Source: Durusdinium trenchii
Lineage: Eukaryota > Sar > Dinophyceae > Suessiales > Symbiodiniaceae
Direction of reading: 5' to 3'
DNA: 64,000 bases
Assembly (NCBI GenBank): GCA_963970005.1
Contig: CAXAMN010003558.1
Location: 630,275 to 694,274 of the forward strand
In this document: piece after piece, positions 1 to 10,440 of the stretch
Numbering within the stretch: position 1 is the first letter of the stretch
Layout: the number at the start of each line of letters is the position of its first letter
Position numbers and translations under genes: made by a program
Notes under the pieces: model-generated
What the model was told of the DNA's origin: nothing
The model's database searches: none
Seen by the model: only the letters and a program-made list of their open reading frames with translations

Positions 1-40
1 GCAACGGTCGTAAGGGGAGCCCCGTTCGTAGCGTCCCGTC
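1..40. repeat. Copy of the dispersed CCAGGAGC/GTAGCG repeat family
   Basis: The window opens with a fragment containing GGAGCCCCGTTCGTAGCGTC. The same words (GTTCGTAGCGTCC, AGGAGCGCCCC) recur near 6.0, 22.0, 27.6 and 52.7 kb, so this is the edge of one member of that family. Confidence 0.45.
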
Positions 41-249
41 CTCGCTCCTACACGACTTCTGTAGACGAGCACGGCTCGTTTGGCCGGACCGTTTGGAAGA
101 AATCCCCCGTTTCCGGCACCTCTTTCAATAGGGAATGCAAGCTCTCCAGGGTGGCATAGACCTGGCAGGTTGGTGATCCTTGGCTCTTCAACAAGAACTA
201 TCATTGCACTTGGTCGAAGTCTTTCAAGCCAATGTTTGTTTGCGTCCAC

Positions 250-407
250 CTTTCTGAATGAAACACCGAAGTGTCAGAGCACCAATACCGGCGACATGCC
301 AAACACCGCTGGTCCTGCCACAAGGTTGTCCGCTCAATTCACTTGGCCAAACATTCCACGAGTACATGTCCTCCAAAAGTGGATGTGTTTTCATCTCAGC
401 CGTTCCT
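250..407 (-). CDS. Internal exon of an unidentified gene
   Basis: A minus-strand frame of 52 full codons, balanced in composition, including WNVWPSELSGQPCGR and GVWHVAGIGALTLRCF. The acceptor is an AG just upstream of 407, and a good donor (CAGAAAG|GTGGAC) follows position 250. The exon starts with the last base of a codon and ends with the first base of the next (158 bp). No known family is recognised. It lies downstream, on the same strand, of the small exon at 610-660 and could belong to the same gene, though another exon must intervene because the phases do not join directly. The plus-strand frame here has no comparable splice signals. Confidence 0.65.
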
Positions 408-609
408 CTATCTCCCAAACATTGCCAAATAGGGTTCTGGGTTCTGGCCCGGGCCCCGGGCTGCACATGTCGTTCCAAGCACACCCACGAGAAGCCTTTT
501 CCATCCAGAGCCCCCTATTGAACTCACCATTGCTCAAACCATGAACACCCCGTGCGAGTCAGCACCATGTGAGTCGGCGGTATTGTTGAGTTCAGGTGGT
601 ATGGCCGAC

Positions 610-660
610 CTGCTCCTCAGTTCCATTGGTCAAGTTCTTCAAGTATCGGCCACCACAGGC
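610..660 (-). CDS. Small 17-codon exon, unidentified
   Basis: A 51-bp minus-strand exon flanked by GCGCCAG| and |GTCGGCC, in phase 0 at both ends. It reads ACGGRYLKNLTNGTEEQ, which contains an N-glycosylation-like NLT/NGT pair. The short length means that the match of frame to splice sites is the only support. The strand agrees with the exon at 250-407. Confidence 0.5.
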
Positions 661-1451
661 CTGGCGCGTGTGACTGCGCACTCCTTGAGTGAGCAGTCAC
701 GAGAGGGCTGGGAATGCTTCGCTCCTTCCGGAAGTAATCCTCCGTCGTGTCCGATCTGATTCACGTGGAGTGGTAGATCCAAGACCTGTATCGTTCAACT
801 CACTGTATATCTTAGCTTTGTGCTATGGGTCGAACGGTAGTTTGCTATGCGGATGCCTATTATAGGCAAGAATGGAATGTGATTTGGGAATTTATACAGA
901 CCCCAGCACCTCTCAGATTCCCTTGGCAACACCCAACAGCACTCCCTCAATAGAACATGCCGTCTCCAAGGAACTCTTGCTCAGCCTTTGGTTGGCTCAT
1001 GGTATCGAACACTAGCAATCACAACAAAGTGAGTCTAGATGGTTGATTCATGATATTATGAATGTGCGGGGTAATCATTAATTAGATATCATGAATGTGC
1101 GGGGTTTTGCGCCACCAGCTGTTTCACTCTATCATTGTAAACTTGTAAACCCCAGCCTTGCGGGCAAAGGTACCAACTGTTTGGTCACCCCAACTGTCAC
1201 TCGTGGGCTGTGGTCGGAGCTGTTTGGTACCACCTCTCCCGTTACATCACCCTGGTCGGGTCACGGTGGTCACCAGCAACCAAATGGTCAAACACTCCAT
1301 CGGACTGCAAAAATGGCCTACATGTGGTGATTTGCATAATATATTATAATATATATTATTATACATGTACCACCAAAACCACCACAAGAAGGCCATCTTC
1401 GCTGAGTGGTGAAAAACGATTTGGTTCATGAAGTTGTTGCATCAACCTCAC

Positions 1452-1702
1452 CTCGAAGTTGGCGAGTGACAGGTCGCCTCGATCATCAGGAACCACGGTT
1501 CTGTGCGTGTGTTGGAATGCGGAGACCGGTAGATTTCCGGGTTGAACTGGGAGGTCTCCCTATACTTTCACACGCACTCCGTCTCCGGCTCGGACGTGAG
1601 AACTTCGGACCCAACGACGCGTCGTTGGCTCGTATGAAAAAAGGGCAATGGGCTGGTGTCAGTCAACGGCGCGCTTTCTTGGACTTCAAGCATTTCATCC
1701 GC
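1452..1702 (-). CDS. Two adjacent exons joined by a 59-bp intron, unidentified
   Basis: Exon 1 (1702-1619, 28 codons) starts after ATGCCAAAAG| and reads ADEMLEVQESAPLTDTSPLP, ending QRR before GTCGTTGG. Exon 2 (1559-1452, 36 codons) starts after AAAGTATAG| and reads GDLPVQPGNLPVSAFQ, ending ANFE before GTGAGG. All four boundaries are in phase 0, so the two join cleanly across a 59-bp intron (1560-1618). The product is hydrophilic with no recognised domain. A competing plus-strand 110-codon frame covers the same bases but lacks splice-site support. Confidence 0.62.
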
Positions 1703-2819
1703 CTTTTGGCATTTGCACACAGACATGCAATAGAATGAATAGAATGCGCGTTCCAACGCATGGTGCCAGGGTCATTGAAACCAAGTTCACCTCGGTATAA
1801 CCGGTGTGGGGCCTGATAGTCCTCGACCGATGGCAGGCCCTGCTTGACGGTACAGCCTCAGTCCCCACACTGGATCTCGCAAACGAAACCCAAACATCTC
1901 GGCTGTGCAATGCAGGCGCTGGGGGCCATGCTACTTAGCCATTCGTTCTATAAGATCAGGTGTTTGGACATGATGCCACCTCATGCCCCCCTCTCAGAAC
2001 TTATGTAGATGCCCCGTAAGGAAGTGCAATGTTCATGGCAGCTTGGGTGAGTACAGTGTATCTTCCCGCTCCCAGCAACCCTGCAATAAAGAACCCCACG
2101 ATGGCATACCCTGGGGACACTCAAGCAGTCAGATTTTAGCACCTTCAAGCAACATCAAATCATCAAGACGTCAGGTGTCAGCTCCACACAGCGATGCTCT
2201 TGAGCAGTTTCAAAGGTCTCCTTTAGACAGCCAGGTTTTTTTGCTGGGTTTCTGATGGTTTCTGGTGCTGGAGCTGGTGCAAAAGAGTTGATCCTTGAGT
2301 CATGTAGAGGATCAACTGATCAACCCTTCAAATCCTTGGAAATCATTGGAAGATCTTGGAGAGAAAATCACGTGGAGCACGGATTTGCAAGCCTTTCGGT
2401 TTATTTGTAGCGCAGGCTCGACACTCCTCGCCAGGAAGCAAAGAGCTGATTTCAGGTGTATCTGCTAGTTTTTCGAATGCGTATTTCGGTGCTGGTTCCA
2501 TCTTTACGCGTTGGTGTGACGGAATGCTGGATTCAGCTTTTGGAGGATCTTGAACAATCCTCCTTTGGCAAGCGCCTTGGACCTTGGCAAGTCCCTCAAC
2601 CAGGAAAAGGGCCTGGCCATTGACCCTGCCTGGAATTGGGATGTTATGATACAACTGGTGTTGAGCTCGGCATCCTTGCATCTCCTTGCATCTCCTTGCA
2701 TGTCTGCACCTGTCCCCAACACAAGTCTTTGACTTGGTGACCCTCCCTCAAAGAATCCTGGAAGTGGAAAGCCTCCTGGAAGTGGTCGTCTTCTTGCCAT
2801 GTTCCACTTCCAAGAAGCC

Positions 2820-2975
2820 TTGTTGGAGGGAGGGTAGCCATCCACTGTCGTGGGATCAAAGGGACCTGGCCCCAGCCAATTGGCGTGAACGATTTGGGTG
2901 GCCAAGAAGCGCCCGTTGATCGTCAGGGCCCACAGTTCAATCAAGTTGTTGCGGCCAAAAGGCAGTTGTTGGTGG
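2820..2975 (-). CDS. Probable exon, unidentified
   Basis: A minus-strand frame reads NNLIELWALTINGRFLATQI and GPGPFDPTTVDGYPPSNKAS, with codon choice (GCC, CTG, AAC, GTT, CAC) like the better-supported exons. It sits in a 158-codon open stretch (2980-2504), but downstream of about 2820 the frame runs into low-complexity 'gcatctcctt' repeats and is probably not coding. I found no clean acceptor, so the 5' limit is uncertain. No family is recognised. Confidence 0.5.
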
Positions 2976-2980
2976 CACAA

Positions 2981-4600
2981 AAGAAAGGGATATCATTTGC
3001 AAGAGCAACTCAGATGACCATCCAGGTCAGGTGCATGTAACTGGAGATACCAAGTTCATGCGCCACATGAAGTCATCAATAGTAATGCCATGTCCACGGT
3101 GTATGTTCGTTCCATGTAGCCGGCTCCGGCTTTGCAGTGGCCCTATGTTCAACAGTGAATGTTGCATAGAAATGTACCATACTCATCCATATTCTCCGTC
3201 TGAGAGACCCACTTAAGATGATCTGCTGCATGTTTGCCTTTGTTCCATTCGAGTTTGATGGTCGGATGGTTTTGGCAAATGGCAGATCAACTGCTTACAC
3301 GACCCAATGGACCAGCACAACCCGTTCCATGCGACGTGTTCACCGTTCAGCGTGTAGAACGTTCTGCTTCACTGCCCGACACCAAATCCATCGGTCGCAG
3401 GGCAAGGTGCCAGGCTGCTTCAGGAAAGCAAGCGATGCAGGTGTCGGTGTTGGTACCTAAACGTCATAGCCTTTGGATGCAGAGTTCTTGCGGCAACATA
3501 TTGACACTGTAGATTGGTTCATGCGAAGCTGCTGAGCAGCTGCTGTGCTTTGCCAGAGCTTGTTGTCCAGTTCGTGGACCCAGCTCTCCAAAGCACTGGC
3601 CCGTGGCTACGCCTCCACGGACTGGAAGATGAGTGGCGCAAGTATTGGCTTGGCGTACATGGGAGTTGATCTAAATTCCTTTATCCGGGATCCGTCATTT
3701 TCGCCGAAAAAAATGTACTTTAGCCAAATTTTCGCCTTCCTGCGTTTTATCTTTCGCCGAAGTATGTTGTATTTATGTGTGCCATGTATGTTGTGTTTTG
3801 TTCACGTCAATGGTTTCTTCTTTAATGGCAAACACAAAATAGAAACTTCACTGTTTGTCAGCATGTGTCAGCATTTGGGCGCCACATTGTCACGGCCTGG
3901 AAAGCGCAATGATTTGGGTGGAAGAGAAGATTGGACCTTCATACGTCAAGTGTTAGTGTACCTTGACAGTGTGTGCAAAGACACAGGCACGGACGCAAAA
4001 GACACAAGTGTACCGTACCAAGGAGACACACACACTCTTCAACAGCAAGCAGCAGATGCAATGGGCAATGACGTTTGAGAACAAGGTGAAGGCGATATGT
4101 TAAACCAATATTTCTGGCATGGGGATGTGTACAAAACCAAACAGTTGAGACAGTAGATGGACAAATTAATCAAACCCTAAACCACCATGGTCCATCACCA
4201 CCCCCGCACCCCCGATTTCAATGTTGTCTCAGTAAAAAGATGTTTTGTTGTCAGGGGTTTGATTTGATTCGTCCACTCAAGCCAACCTCCTTTACCAACA
4301 GGCCAACATTGAACTATGGGGGGTAAGGGGGTGAATTCTGCAAGGGTTTGAATAATTCGTCCACCTACGGTAGTACTAGTAGTAGTAGTAGTAGTAGTAG
4401 CCGCAGCAGCAGCAGGTGATCTTCCACAGCTCATCTAACTTCTGAGCCAGCTGTTCAGGAAGCAAAAAAACATTCATACAAAAGTACATATTTAATCGTT
4501 CGCCAGATCTTTCGCAAAAAGAATACTTTCGCCAACTCGAGAAAAAACTTTCGCCAAATGAGATTTTGATATGTTCCGGGTCATCGTCATGCACAATGCT
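2981..4600. other. Stretch without a convincing gene
   Basis: A plus-strand 177-codon frame (3545-4078) is open but built partly of 'ttcgccaaa'-type AT-rich repeats shared with 4490-4570. I see no splice sites or domain. A (GTA/GCA)n microsatellite lies at about 4370-4415. Confidence 0.4.
4370..4416. repeat. Trinucleotide microsatellite (TAG/GCA)n
   Basis: About nine TAG/AGT units followed by GCAGCAGCAGCAG. Confidence 0.85.
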
Positions 4601-4611
4601 GTCTAGGACCT

Positions 4612-4920
4612 TTAGATCGACAACCACATAGCTCCAGGTTGTCCAAAGGAGTTGTTGGTTCGGTCACCATCCACATGATGCACTTGCTGGGCTTCCTCAT
4701 ACATGGGAAGTCCGTGACCTTCACAATGCAATTGAACTGGCCACATCTCTCCAACAATCCGAGTTTCCAAAGGTACCCATTTGCATGAAGAGACCCAAAC
4801 GAAACAAGTGCTGCGTTTCGTCTTCCAAATGAACTCCCCTGCCAACACCTTCGTCTTCGTATGTTTCAGCGGCACAGCACTCAGCACAACCAAACATCCC
4901 AGAACGAGCTCGCTCGCCAT
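4612..4920 (-). CDS. Possible small secreted protein (102 aa), two rival frames
   Basis: A complete minus-strand frame starts at ATG (4918-4920) and ends at TAA (4612). Its N-terminus MASELVLGCLVVLSAVPL looks like a signal peptide, and the C-terminal part reads EGHGLPMYEEAQQVHHVDGD. A second, overlapping frame begins at a duplicated ATG 25 bp upstream (4943-4945) and is also protein-like (GMFGCAECCAAETYEDEG), running to about 4750. The 16-bp block ATGGCGAGCGAGCTCG occurs twice, so two start codons in different frames are present. Which frame is used, or whether a splice joins them, cannot be decided here. No family is recognised. Confidence 0.4.
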   Translation of the reverse strand: MASELVLGCLVVLSAVPLKHTKTKVLAGEFIWKTKRSTCFVWVSSCKWVPLETRIVGEMWPVQLHCEGHGLPMYEEAQQVHHVDGDRTNNSFGQPGAMWLSI

Positions 4921-5678
4921 GAGAATCAGCGAGCTCGCTCGCCATCGTCTAAGTGAGGACTTCGTCCCTGGCTGACGCACAACATGCAATAACACCTCAC
5001 CCGGCTGTTGAAGAGACAGTCCCTGGCTGCCAAACAATCAAGCTCGCTCAAGCTGCACTTATCTACAAACTAAATATTGCACACTTCGTGCCGGCCTGGG
5101 TTTTTATCATGTTCTTGTGCTTCAGCTTCAAGCACATAGATCTTCTCCCAGCTCCATGGTGAACATGAATGAAGTCAATACCCAAACCAAGAAACCGTGC
5201 AAAGTTGATCATGGTAAACACTTCCACCATCGCTTTCATCCACTATGCTTGGTGCCCACCATAATTCCTCCCATCATCCAAGTATTGTATGGATGTGTTC
5301 ACGAACGTTGACATCTGAGGTTGTACGAGCTTGCTACATGTTAAATGATGCTTACAGTGTTTCATGCATACATGGTGTAGCCGGTCTTGTCTTGTCTAAA
5401 CAAGCAAACTCGTGTACTAGTATATACTAGTATGCTGCGAAAGGCCCGGATGCTCCATGTGAGGTGGATCATGGAGTATGCTCTGTTTCCGACCAACTGC
5501 GGGTGGCCCTTATCGATATTTACCCGGCAACGTGGCCTGTGACATGGACCGAGTTGACCAACAGGTTCAACCAGTGAAGCAGGAAGATTGGTCTGGACAA
5601 GGCAGCACAATTGGTTTTGAGGAACTCTCTATCCTTTGACCTTTTATAGTGAATTAATATTCTGGGACAACGAATGAC

Positions 5679-5729
5679 CTGCGTAGACTGAACTCGTAAG
5701 ATCTCGTCTTGTATCCGCGCAGATCCAGC
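5679..5729 (-). CDS. Small 17-codon exon, unidentified
   Basis: This exon is bounded by GGGCCTTCAAG| and CAG|GTCATT, in phase 0 at both ends. It reads AGSARIQDEILRVQSTQ, an amphipathic helix-like peptide. It lies downstream of the exon at 5826-6003 on the same strand and is likely part of the same gene. Confidence 0.6.
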
Positions 5730-5825
5730 CTTGAAGGCCCAAGTAAGCGACAACAGCAATACGTAATACAAGAGCTACAAGAGGGCCCCATGAAAAAAAA
5801 ACAATTTCTGAAGGTTTTTGTCGAA

Positions 5826-6003
5826 CAACGACGCATCTGATGGGGCCTGAGGCCGCCCCTCGGAAGCCCCTCTGAGCTGAGGTTCCTTGCTGGACACCCA
5901 GGCTTCCTGCAGAGCCACCTGAGTCTCGGGAAACCGGGCGGCGACTCGGCGACTGGTACGACAGGGGAGGGCGGCTCGACGCTCGGCGCGCGGTGGTCCA
6001 GTA
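5826..6003 (-). CDS. GC-rich exon, unidentified
   Basis: A minus-strand frame open from a TAA next to 6003 reads VAARFPETQVALQEAWVSSK and EPQLRGASEGRPQAPSDAS. Codon choice (GAG, CAG, GCC, CTG) is strongly coding-like. The likely acceptor is the AG of AACAAG|ATACTGG near 6003. The donor is one of several GTs near 5826-5836. The exon abuts a copy of the CCAGGAGC repeat family on its upstream side. Function unknown. Confidence 0.52.
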
Positions 6004-6009
6004 TCTTGT

Positions 6010-6105
6010 TACGTTCGTAGTAATGCCAGGAGCGCCCCTATATACTAGTAGCTTCTTGCTCGTAGTGTAGTAGCGATGCCCTTGTTACGAACGTAGCGAT
6101 GAGCA
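6010..6105. repeat. Copy of the dispersed CTAGTAG/CCAGGAGC family
   Basis: Contains CGTTCGTAGTAATGCCAGGA, CTATATACTAGTAGCTTCTT and GTTACGAACGTAGCGATG. These match the 39-bp array unit at 48.3-49.0 kb and other dispersed copies. Confidence 0.75.
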
Positions 6106-6365
6106 TCTTGCATATTAGAAAGCTTGGTTTTCCTGGTCAGAGCCTTCAAAGTTCACACAATGACATGCTTTACAAGTTTACCATATCCGGGCAGTGGCCA
6201 CTAGTCACCCCACAAGACCTGTTCCAATACCCAAGTACTGATAAAAACTTCAAGGACTGACAGGATGGCCAGAACCTTACCTGAGAAGCTGCAAAGCGAA
6301 AGCCAGCATTTTTACTTTCGAGTGTGTTTTCTCAGGCCTCCCCCCCGAAACCCCCTTCTTACTCA

Positions 6366-6725
6366 GTTGGCGCCTTGCCAGGTATAGATACCCAGGGTAG
6401 CTACAATTCAGTTACCAGGTATAATACTTCAAGTTTCCTTTCCGTCAACCGCTCGATAACCTTTACACACGCACAGCAACCCACAGCTTTGAAGTCTCAT
6501 TCGTGCTTTGAACTTATATAGGTGTGTAAGAGGTGTAGCAACATAGCATTTATTCGGATCCAGGGTAGCTACAATTCTGTTCCCAGGTGTCGCACGCATG
6601 AGACTTCAAAGATGCGGATTGTGCTGTGCGTGTGTAAAGGTTATCGAGCGGTTGATGGAAAGGGAACTTGAAGTACTATACCGGGTAACTGCATTGTAGC
6701 TACAGTACCCTGGCAAGGTGCCAAC
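6366..6725. repeat. Long fold-back (inverted repeat) element
   Basis: The left arm (about 6366-6506) and the right arm (about 6590-6725) are reverse complements over about 135-140 bp, with roughly 85% identity by eye. Shared blocks include CCGCTCGATAACCTTTACAC, GTTGGCRCCTTGCCAGG and TTTGAAGTCTCAT. The loop carries a direct copy of an arm segment (CAGGGTAGCTACAATTC, near 6391 and 6561), so the element is nested. It has no coding capacity and resembles a non-autonomous fold-back transposon. Confidence 0.8.
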
Positions 6726-7036
6726 TACACCTTACCATTCAGATGATGCTAATGATGCAAATTGCATTTCTTGCATCACCACCCCCTCAAAAATCACCTC
6801 CAACACAACCTCAAAAACCTTCCTTCCGCGCACCCCTCTCCCCCACCCAATTTCGAGTTTACGTAATACTTTCTCGGGCCAACCCCCAGACCCCCTACTT
6901 ACTCGCTTCGTTCGCCAAACACAACTCAGCTGGCGCCTTCTACGAAGGCTGGCTTTCGTAACAAACTGCCACCACAGTGGACAACGTGAATCTCAACACT
7001 GGCATATGGTAATCCACCGAACCACTCAAAACTCAC

Positions 7037-7486
7037 CTGAACTAAACAGAAGTTTTTGTTGGGAAGTAACTTGGAGTAACCGTCGTCACTCTGCCCCGTG
7101 AGCAGCGTGAGCAGCGTGGGCAGGGGCCCTGCCTGCAGCTGCCAACCGCATCCCTTGGGTGGTCGCCACACCAGTTGCGAGAGCCCTGGCAGTGTGATGG
7201 GCCGCCAATACAGGTGATCTTGGGTTGCAACCAAACCTGCTGGGGTGTCTGTCATGGGTGGCTCAGGAATAAATACGTCTTCTTGATATGGCCGACCAAG
7301 GGTGTTGAGCAAAACGATTCCAGGTGGACCGATCAACCTGACGAGTTGGGTCCCACCATGGTTGGCTCGGTTGGCTCGCCCAAAAGAACACACTTAAAAC
7401 CATGAGCAACACTTGTCCAACCATCGAATGCACTCCAGGGCCCCCAAAGTAGAAGAATTCATCTAGAAAATATGCCAGGTCTAGGT
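7037..7486 (-). CDS. Two exons of an unidentified gene
   Basis: Exon 1 (7486-7411) follows GTTGGCAG| and includes LDLAYFLDEFFYFGGPGVHS. Exon 2 (7337-7037, 301 bp) follows ACTCGTCAG| and reads LIGPPGIVLLNTLGRPYQED, then TPAGLVATQDHLYWRPITLP. It ends FCLVQ before a consensus donor, GTGAGT. With the donor at AAGT|GTTGCT the 73-bp intron (7338-7410) keeps the frame: exon 1 ends after two codon bases and exon 2 starts with the third, giving Val. The product is hydrophobic in exon 1 and Pro/Leu-rich in exon 2. No family is recognised. The rival plus-strand frame is short and lacks splice sites. Confidence 0.7.
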
Positions 7487-8704
7487 CTGCCAACACACTC
7501 ATCGACTCTCAAGAATGTCATGAGTATCCAGGTCCAGCCACACAAGGGGTCTCTGGATCCAACAAAAGAAACACAATAGTTCAGTGTCGGTCCGGTCCTA
7601 CTTACAAAGGGCCAACCAGGAGGATGTCCTTCTTGCCCGCGCCCAAAACGAGTTCCACTCGTTCTCATCTACGGCCTGTGGAGTTCATCGTGGTCAAGGG
7701 ACTAAAAAAGTCGCACAGGTCCGGAGAGAGCGCCTGTTGCGCTGAGAAAAGAAACATGTGAGGTAAATCTTGACAAAATGGCTTTCATGCAAATCAGTTT
7801 TGGTTTCGTCGAAATGGCTCCAGACACTTGTACCTACATACTAGTAGCCAGCCACAAAACGATTGCCCTTTGCATTCAATCTTTGCTATGCATCTGAGCG
7901 TTTGCCTGTTTGAGATTGGACCGAGCTAGCTCCCTTGGCATTTCGTGGACTTTGCTCTTTTGGGCAGTTGGTGGTTTCAGTCTTGAGCTAAGCAATGGGA
8001 GGAGACGGATGGAGTACCACACGGCAAAGTCCCCACTCTTTCAACAAGGCGGATACTGATTGTGGGTCTTACTTTGGCCACTGAGCTTCTCCCTGAAAAA
8101 TTGTCTTGGCAACGACTTATAGAGGTGGTATAGAAGTGGTACTAGAAGTGGTATTACTACCTTGTGGTCGATGAGTATTCTCAAATCTTTCTTGTACAAC
8201 ATGAAGTGAAGTGAAGTGAACTAATTCAAAGTTGTTACGACTGGGTCCCACGTCTAATGTCCCCTGAATGCATGGGCCAACCTGCCTTGCACTCGCTTGC
8301 AAGCATATTCAAGCCAAACAGTGCCTGGCGGACACGTTAGATATGACAGGCCGAAGCAAGAATGGGTTTAGCGGGACGCGAGATAGTGGCCAATACATTC
8401 CAAAAAAGGTACTCTCCCGCAGACTAACATGGAACCAGAGAATTGTCCAGTGGAAGACCATTTTCTTTTATAACCGAGTGGTTTTGGGGGTCCATGTGGT
8501 CCTCTGCAGGGGAGTAAGTCTGGCTTTGCCAAACAGAAAAAGCAACTATTACATAGCAGCCATAGCAATGATCCTGTTATCCTGTTCTCCAAATTGACAG
8601 GATTTACAGTAAGATTAATCTTTGGAACCCAGGGTGGACTACGCCAGATGTGTCCATGTTTCCCAGAAAAAAAGAACATCCAATCAAACTCCACGAAAAT
8701 CTCA

Positions 8705-8893
8705 GGACCAAGTGACCAAGTGAACAAAAGGTCCAACAACAACCCTGTCGTCGCTCCATCTGGACCCAACCCCACAACCTCGCCACGTTCCGTTGCGTAT
8801 CCACCTTGCCACGTCGCTTCTCAGTGGTATTTGTCTCCTGACGTGACGATTTCTGGCACAAAACGGCAACACATCGTAAACCACCAGAAGTGA
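8705..8893 (-). CDS. Probable exon, unidentified
   Basis: After CCACCTCCCAG| the minus strand reads TSGGLRCVAVLCQKSSRQET and EKRRGKVDTQRNVARLWGW. The peptide is basic with several Cys and Trp residues. The 3' limit is uncertain, with several possible GT donors between 8705 and 8770. The wider 110-codon frame continues into unconvincing hydrophobic sequence. Function unknown. Confidence 0.48.
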
Positions 8894-9260
8894 CTGGGAG
8901 GTGGAGGAGCCACAGTTGAAAAAAATTGAAACACATGCAGCCCTACGAGCAGCTCTTGCAGATCCTCCACTGAACCCTCCACATGTTTTGATACGAAGAC
9001 ATGCAAAAACCACAGGCAACCACCATACCCAACGGGGAAGGAGTAGGGAGATGATATAATAGGATCACATGGTCATCCCTCATGTGCGGAAGGTTTGGAA
9101 AACCCTCTAGCCAATATGCAAATGGCTGCCATTGGATTATGTGTCGGACTCTTCGATCTTCAGCTTTTCACATGGTTTAAAGAGATATTCCCGTTCGACT
9201 TATTTCTCTTCCTGGCATGACTTCACAGCCGAACACAGACTGGCACCCCCATAGGACGCC

Positions 9261-9419
9261 TCATCGCCATTGTTGGACCCGAAGAAACCAGTTGGTAAAC
9301 CACTGCTGCAGGGAAACCCCTGCGGGAGCTGCTTCGGTCACTGAGGTGCTGACGGGGTTGAAGTCTTGGATCAACTTCTCTAGACCACCCATCTTCTTCA
9401 CCAGCACTTTCAAGTTCGC
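9261..9419 (-). CDS. Terminal exon (52 codons plus stop), unidentified
   Basis: The frame starts after GCCTGAG| at 9419 and ends in TGA at 9261-9263. It reads ANLKVLVKKMGGLEKLIQDF and ends SLQQWFTNWFLRVQQWR. It alternates charged and hydrophobic residues like a real helical domain. An in-frame stop just upstream (9428) means it must be joined by splicing. No family is recognised. Confidence 0.58.
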   Translation of the reverse strand, partial: ANLKVLVKKMGGLEKLIQDFNPVSTSVTEAAPAGVSLQQWFTNWFLRVQQWR

Positions 9420-9782
9420 CTCAGGCACTCATCTTTCCGGCATTCAAACGCAAGAGGTTCAAAGAAATAACAAGAACGAGATGCTGGAAGTCTCACTGTG
9501 AATGGAGCTCTTGGCTTGGGACTGAAAGAATTGCTTAATGATGGGGTTACCAGCAGGGCCTCTTTCTGGCAAGGGGAAAGATCAAAAGCCTTGTGAAGCA
9601 CGTTTGCGTGCATCCAAAAAGAAGCCAACCTTAAATGCCAAACACTTATTCCCAGTGGATGGTGCAATGAACACCTCCGACGGCCCCATCCGTTATTCGA
9701 GCTCATCTTTCTGGAGTTTCGGAGCACAACTGACACACATTCGCGATCGTTGAGAGGCCTCACCTTTTGGGGTTCATTCATG

Positions 9783-9860
9783 TAGACTCTTGATTAAGAA
9801 CCCCCCAGTTGAATTCAAAAACCTCTTGATATGGGGTGGTTTCTTAACCAAGAGTCCACA
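9783..9860. repeat. Short fold-back element
   Basis: GACTCTTGATTAAGAAC (9785-9801) is the near-perfect reverse complement of TTCTTAACCAAGAGTCCAC (9841-9859). The arms are about 22 bp around a 35-40-bp loop. Confidence 0.7.
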
Positions 9861-10032
9861 TTATGCTGAATTTGAAAGGCTCCTTTGAGTCTTTTGCCGC
9901 ACTTTTCCTCTAAATATCACAAGAACTGCCGGAACATGCGAACATGCGCAAGAAGCCTACTCCAAAATACTGCAACAGGCAAAGGTTCGGTTTTGCACTC
10001 AAATGCCGTCCAAACACACACACACACCCCAC

Positions 10033-10440
10033 ATCCAGGGTCTGGGATGTTCTGAGCACCGGCACTTGGTGATCTGTGACCTGAATGGGCGCCACGACAA
10101 CCCGGCAGTGCTGACCGGCACAGCCACAGCGGTACCACCCAGGAAACTCGACAGCTCCTCGAAGCGCTTTACTATGTTTGATGACGTTTCTTGCTGCTGG
10201 TGGTTTGGAGATGTTAGGAGGAATAAACTCAACCCCCCAGCAACTTGATCCCACTGCTTGCAACAATGTTTTTTTTGTGCCAAACTTTGTTGACAACAGT
10301 CACCTATCTCGGCGTCCACGCGATGTTGTAGAGCACGCTGGAAGCTCGCCCACGCATTTCCGGATCCTACGCAAGGCCGAAACGAGTGCAGTTCCGGTTC
10401 CCGAGCGGGGTGGCCGGTGTTCGGAGAAGGTGGCCGTTCG
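10033..10440 (-). CDS. Two exons joined in frame, unidentified
   Basis: Exon 1 (10440-10304, 137 bp) starts after GCACTCCAG| and reads ERPPSPNTGHPAREPELHSF, then GNAWASFQRALQHRVDAEI. It ends one base into a codon before GTGACT. Exon 2 starts at 10171 after CAAACATAG| with the missing two bases and reads KRFEELSSFLGGTAVAVPVS, then WRPFRSQITKCRCSEHPRPW. Its end is probably near 10033 (GGAT|GTGGGG). The junction codon becomes GTA (Val), so phases agree across a 132-bp intron. No domain is recognised. Confidence 0.68.
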
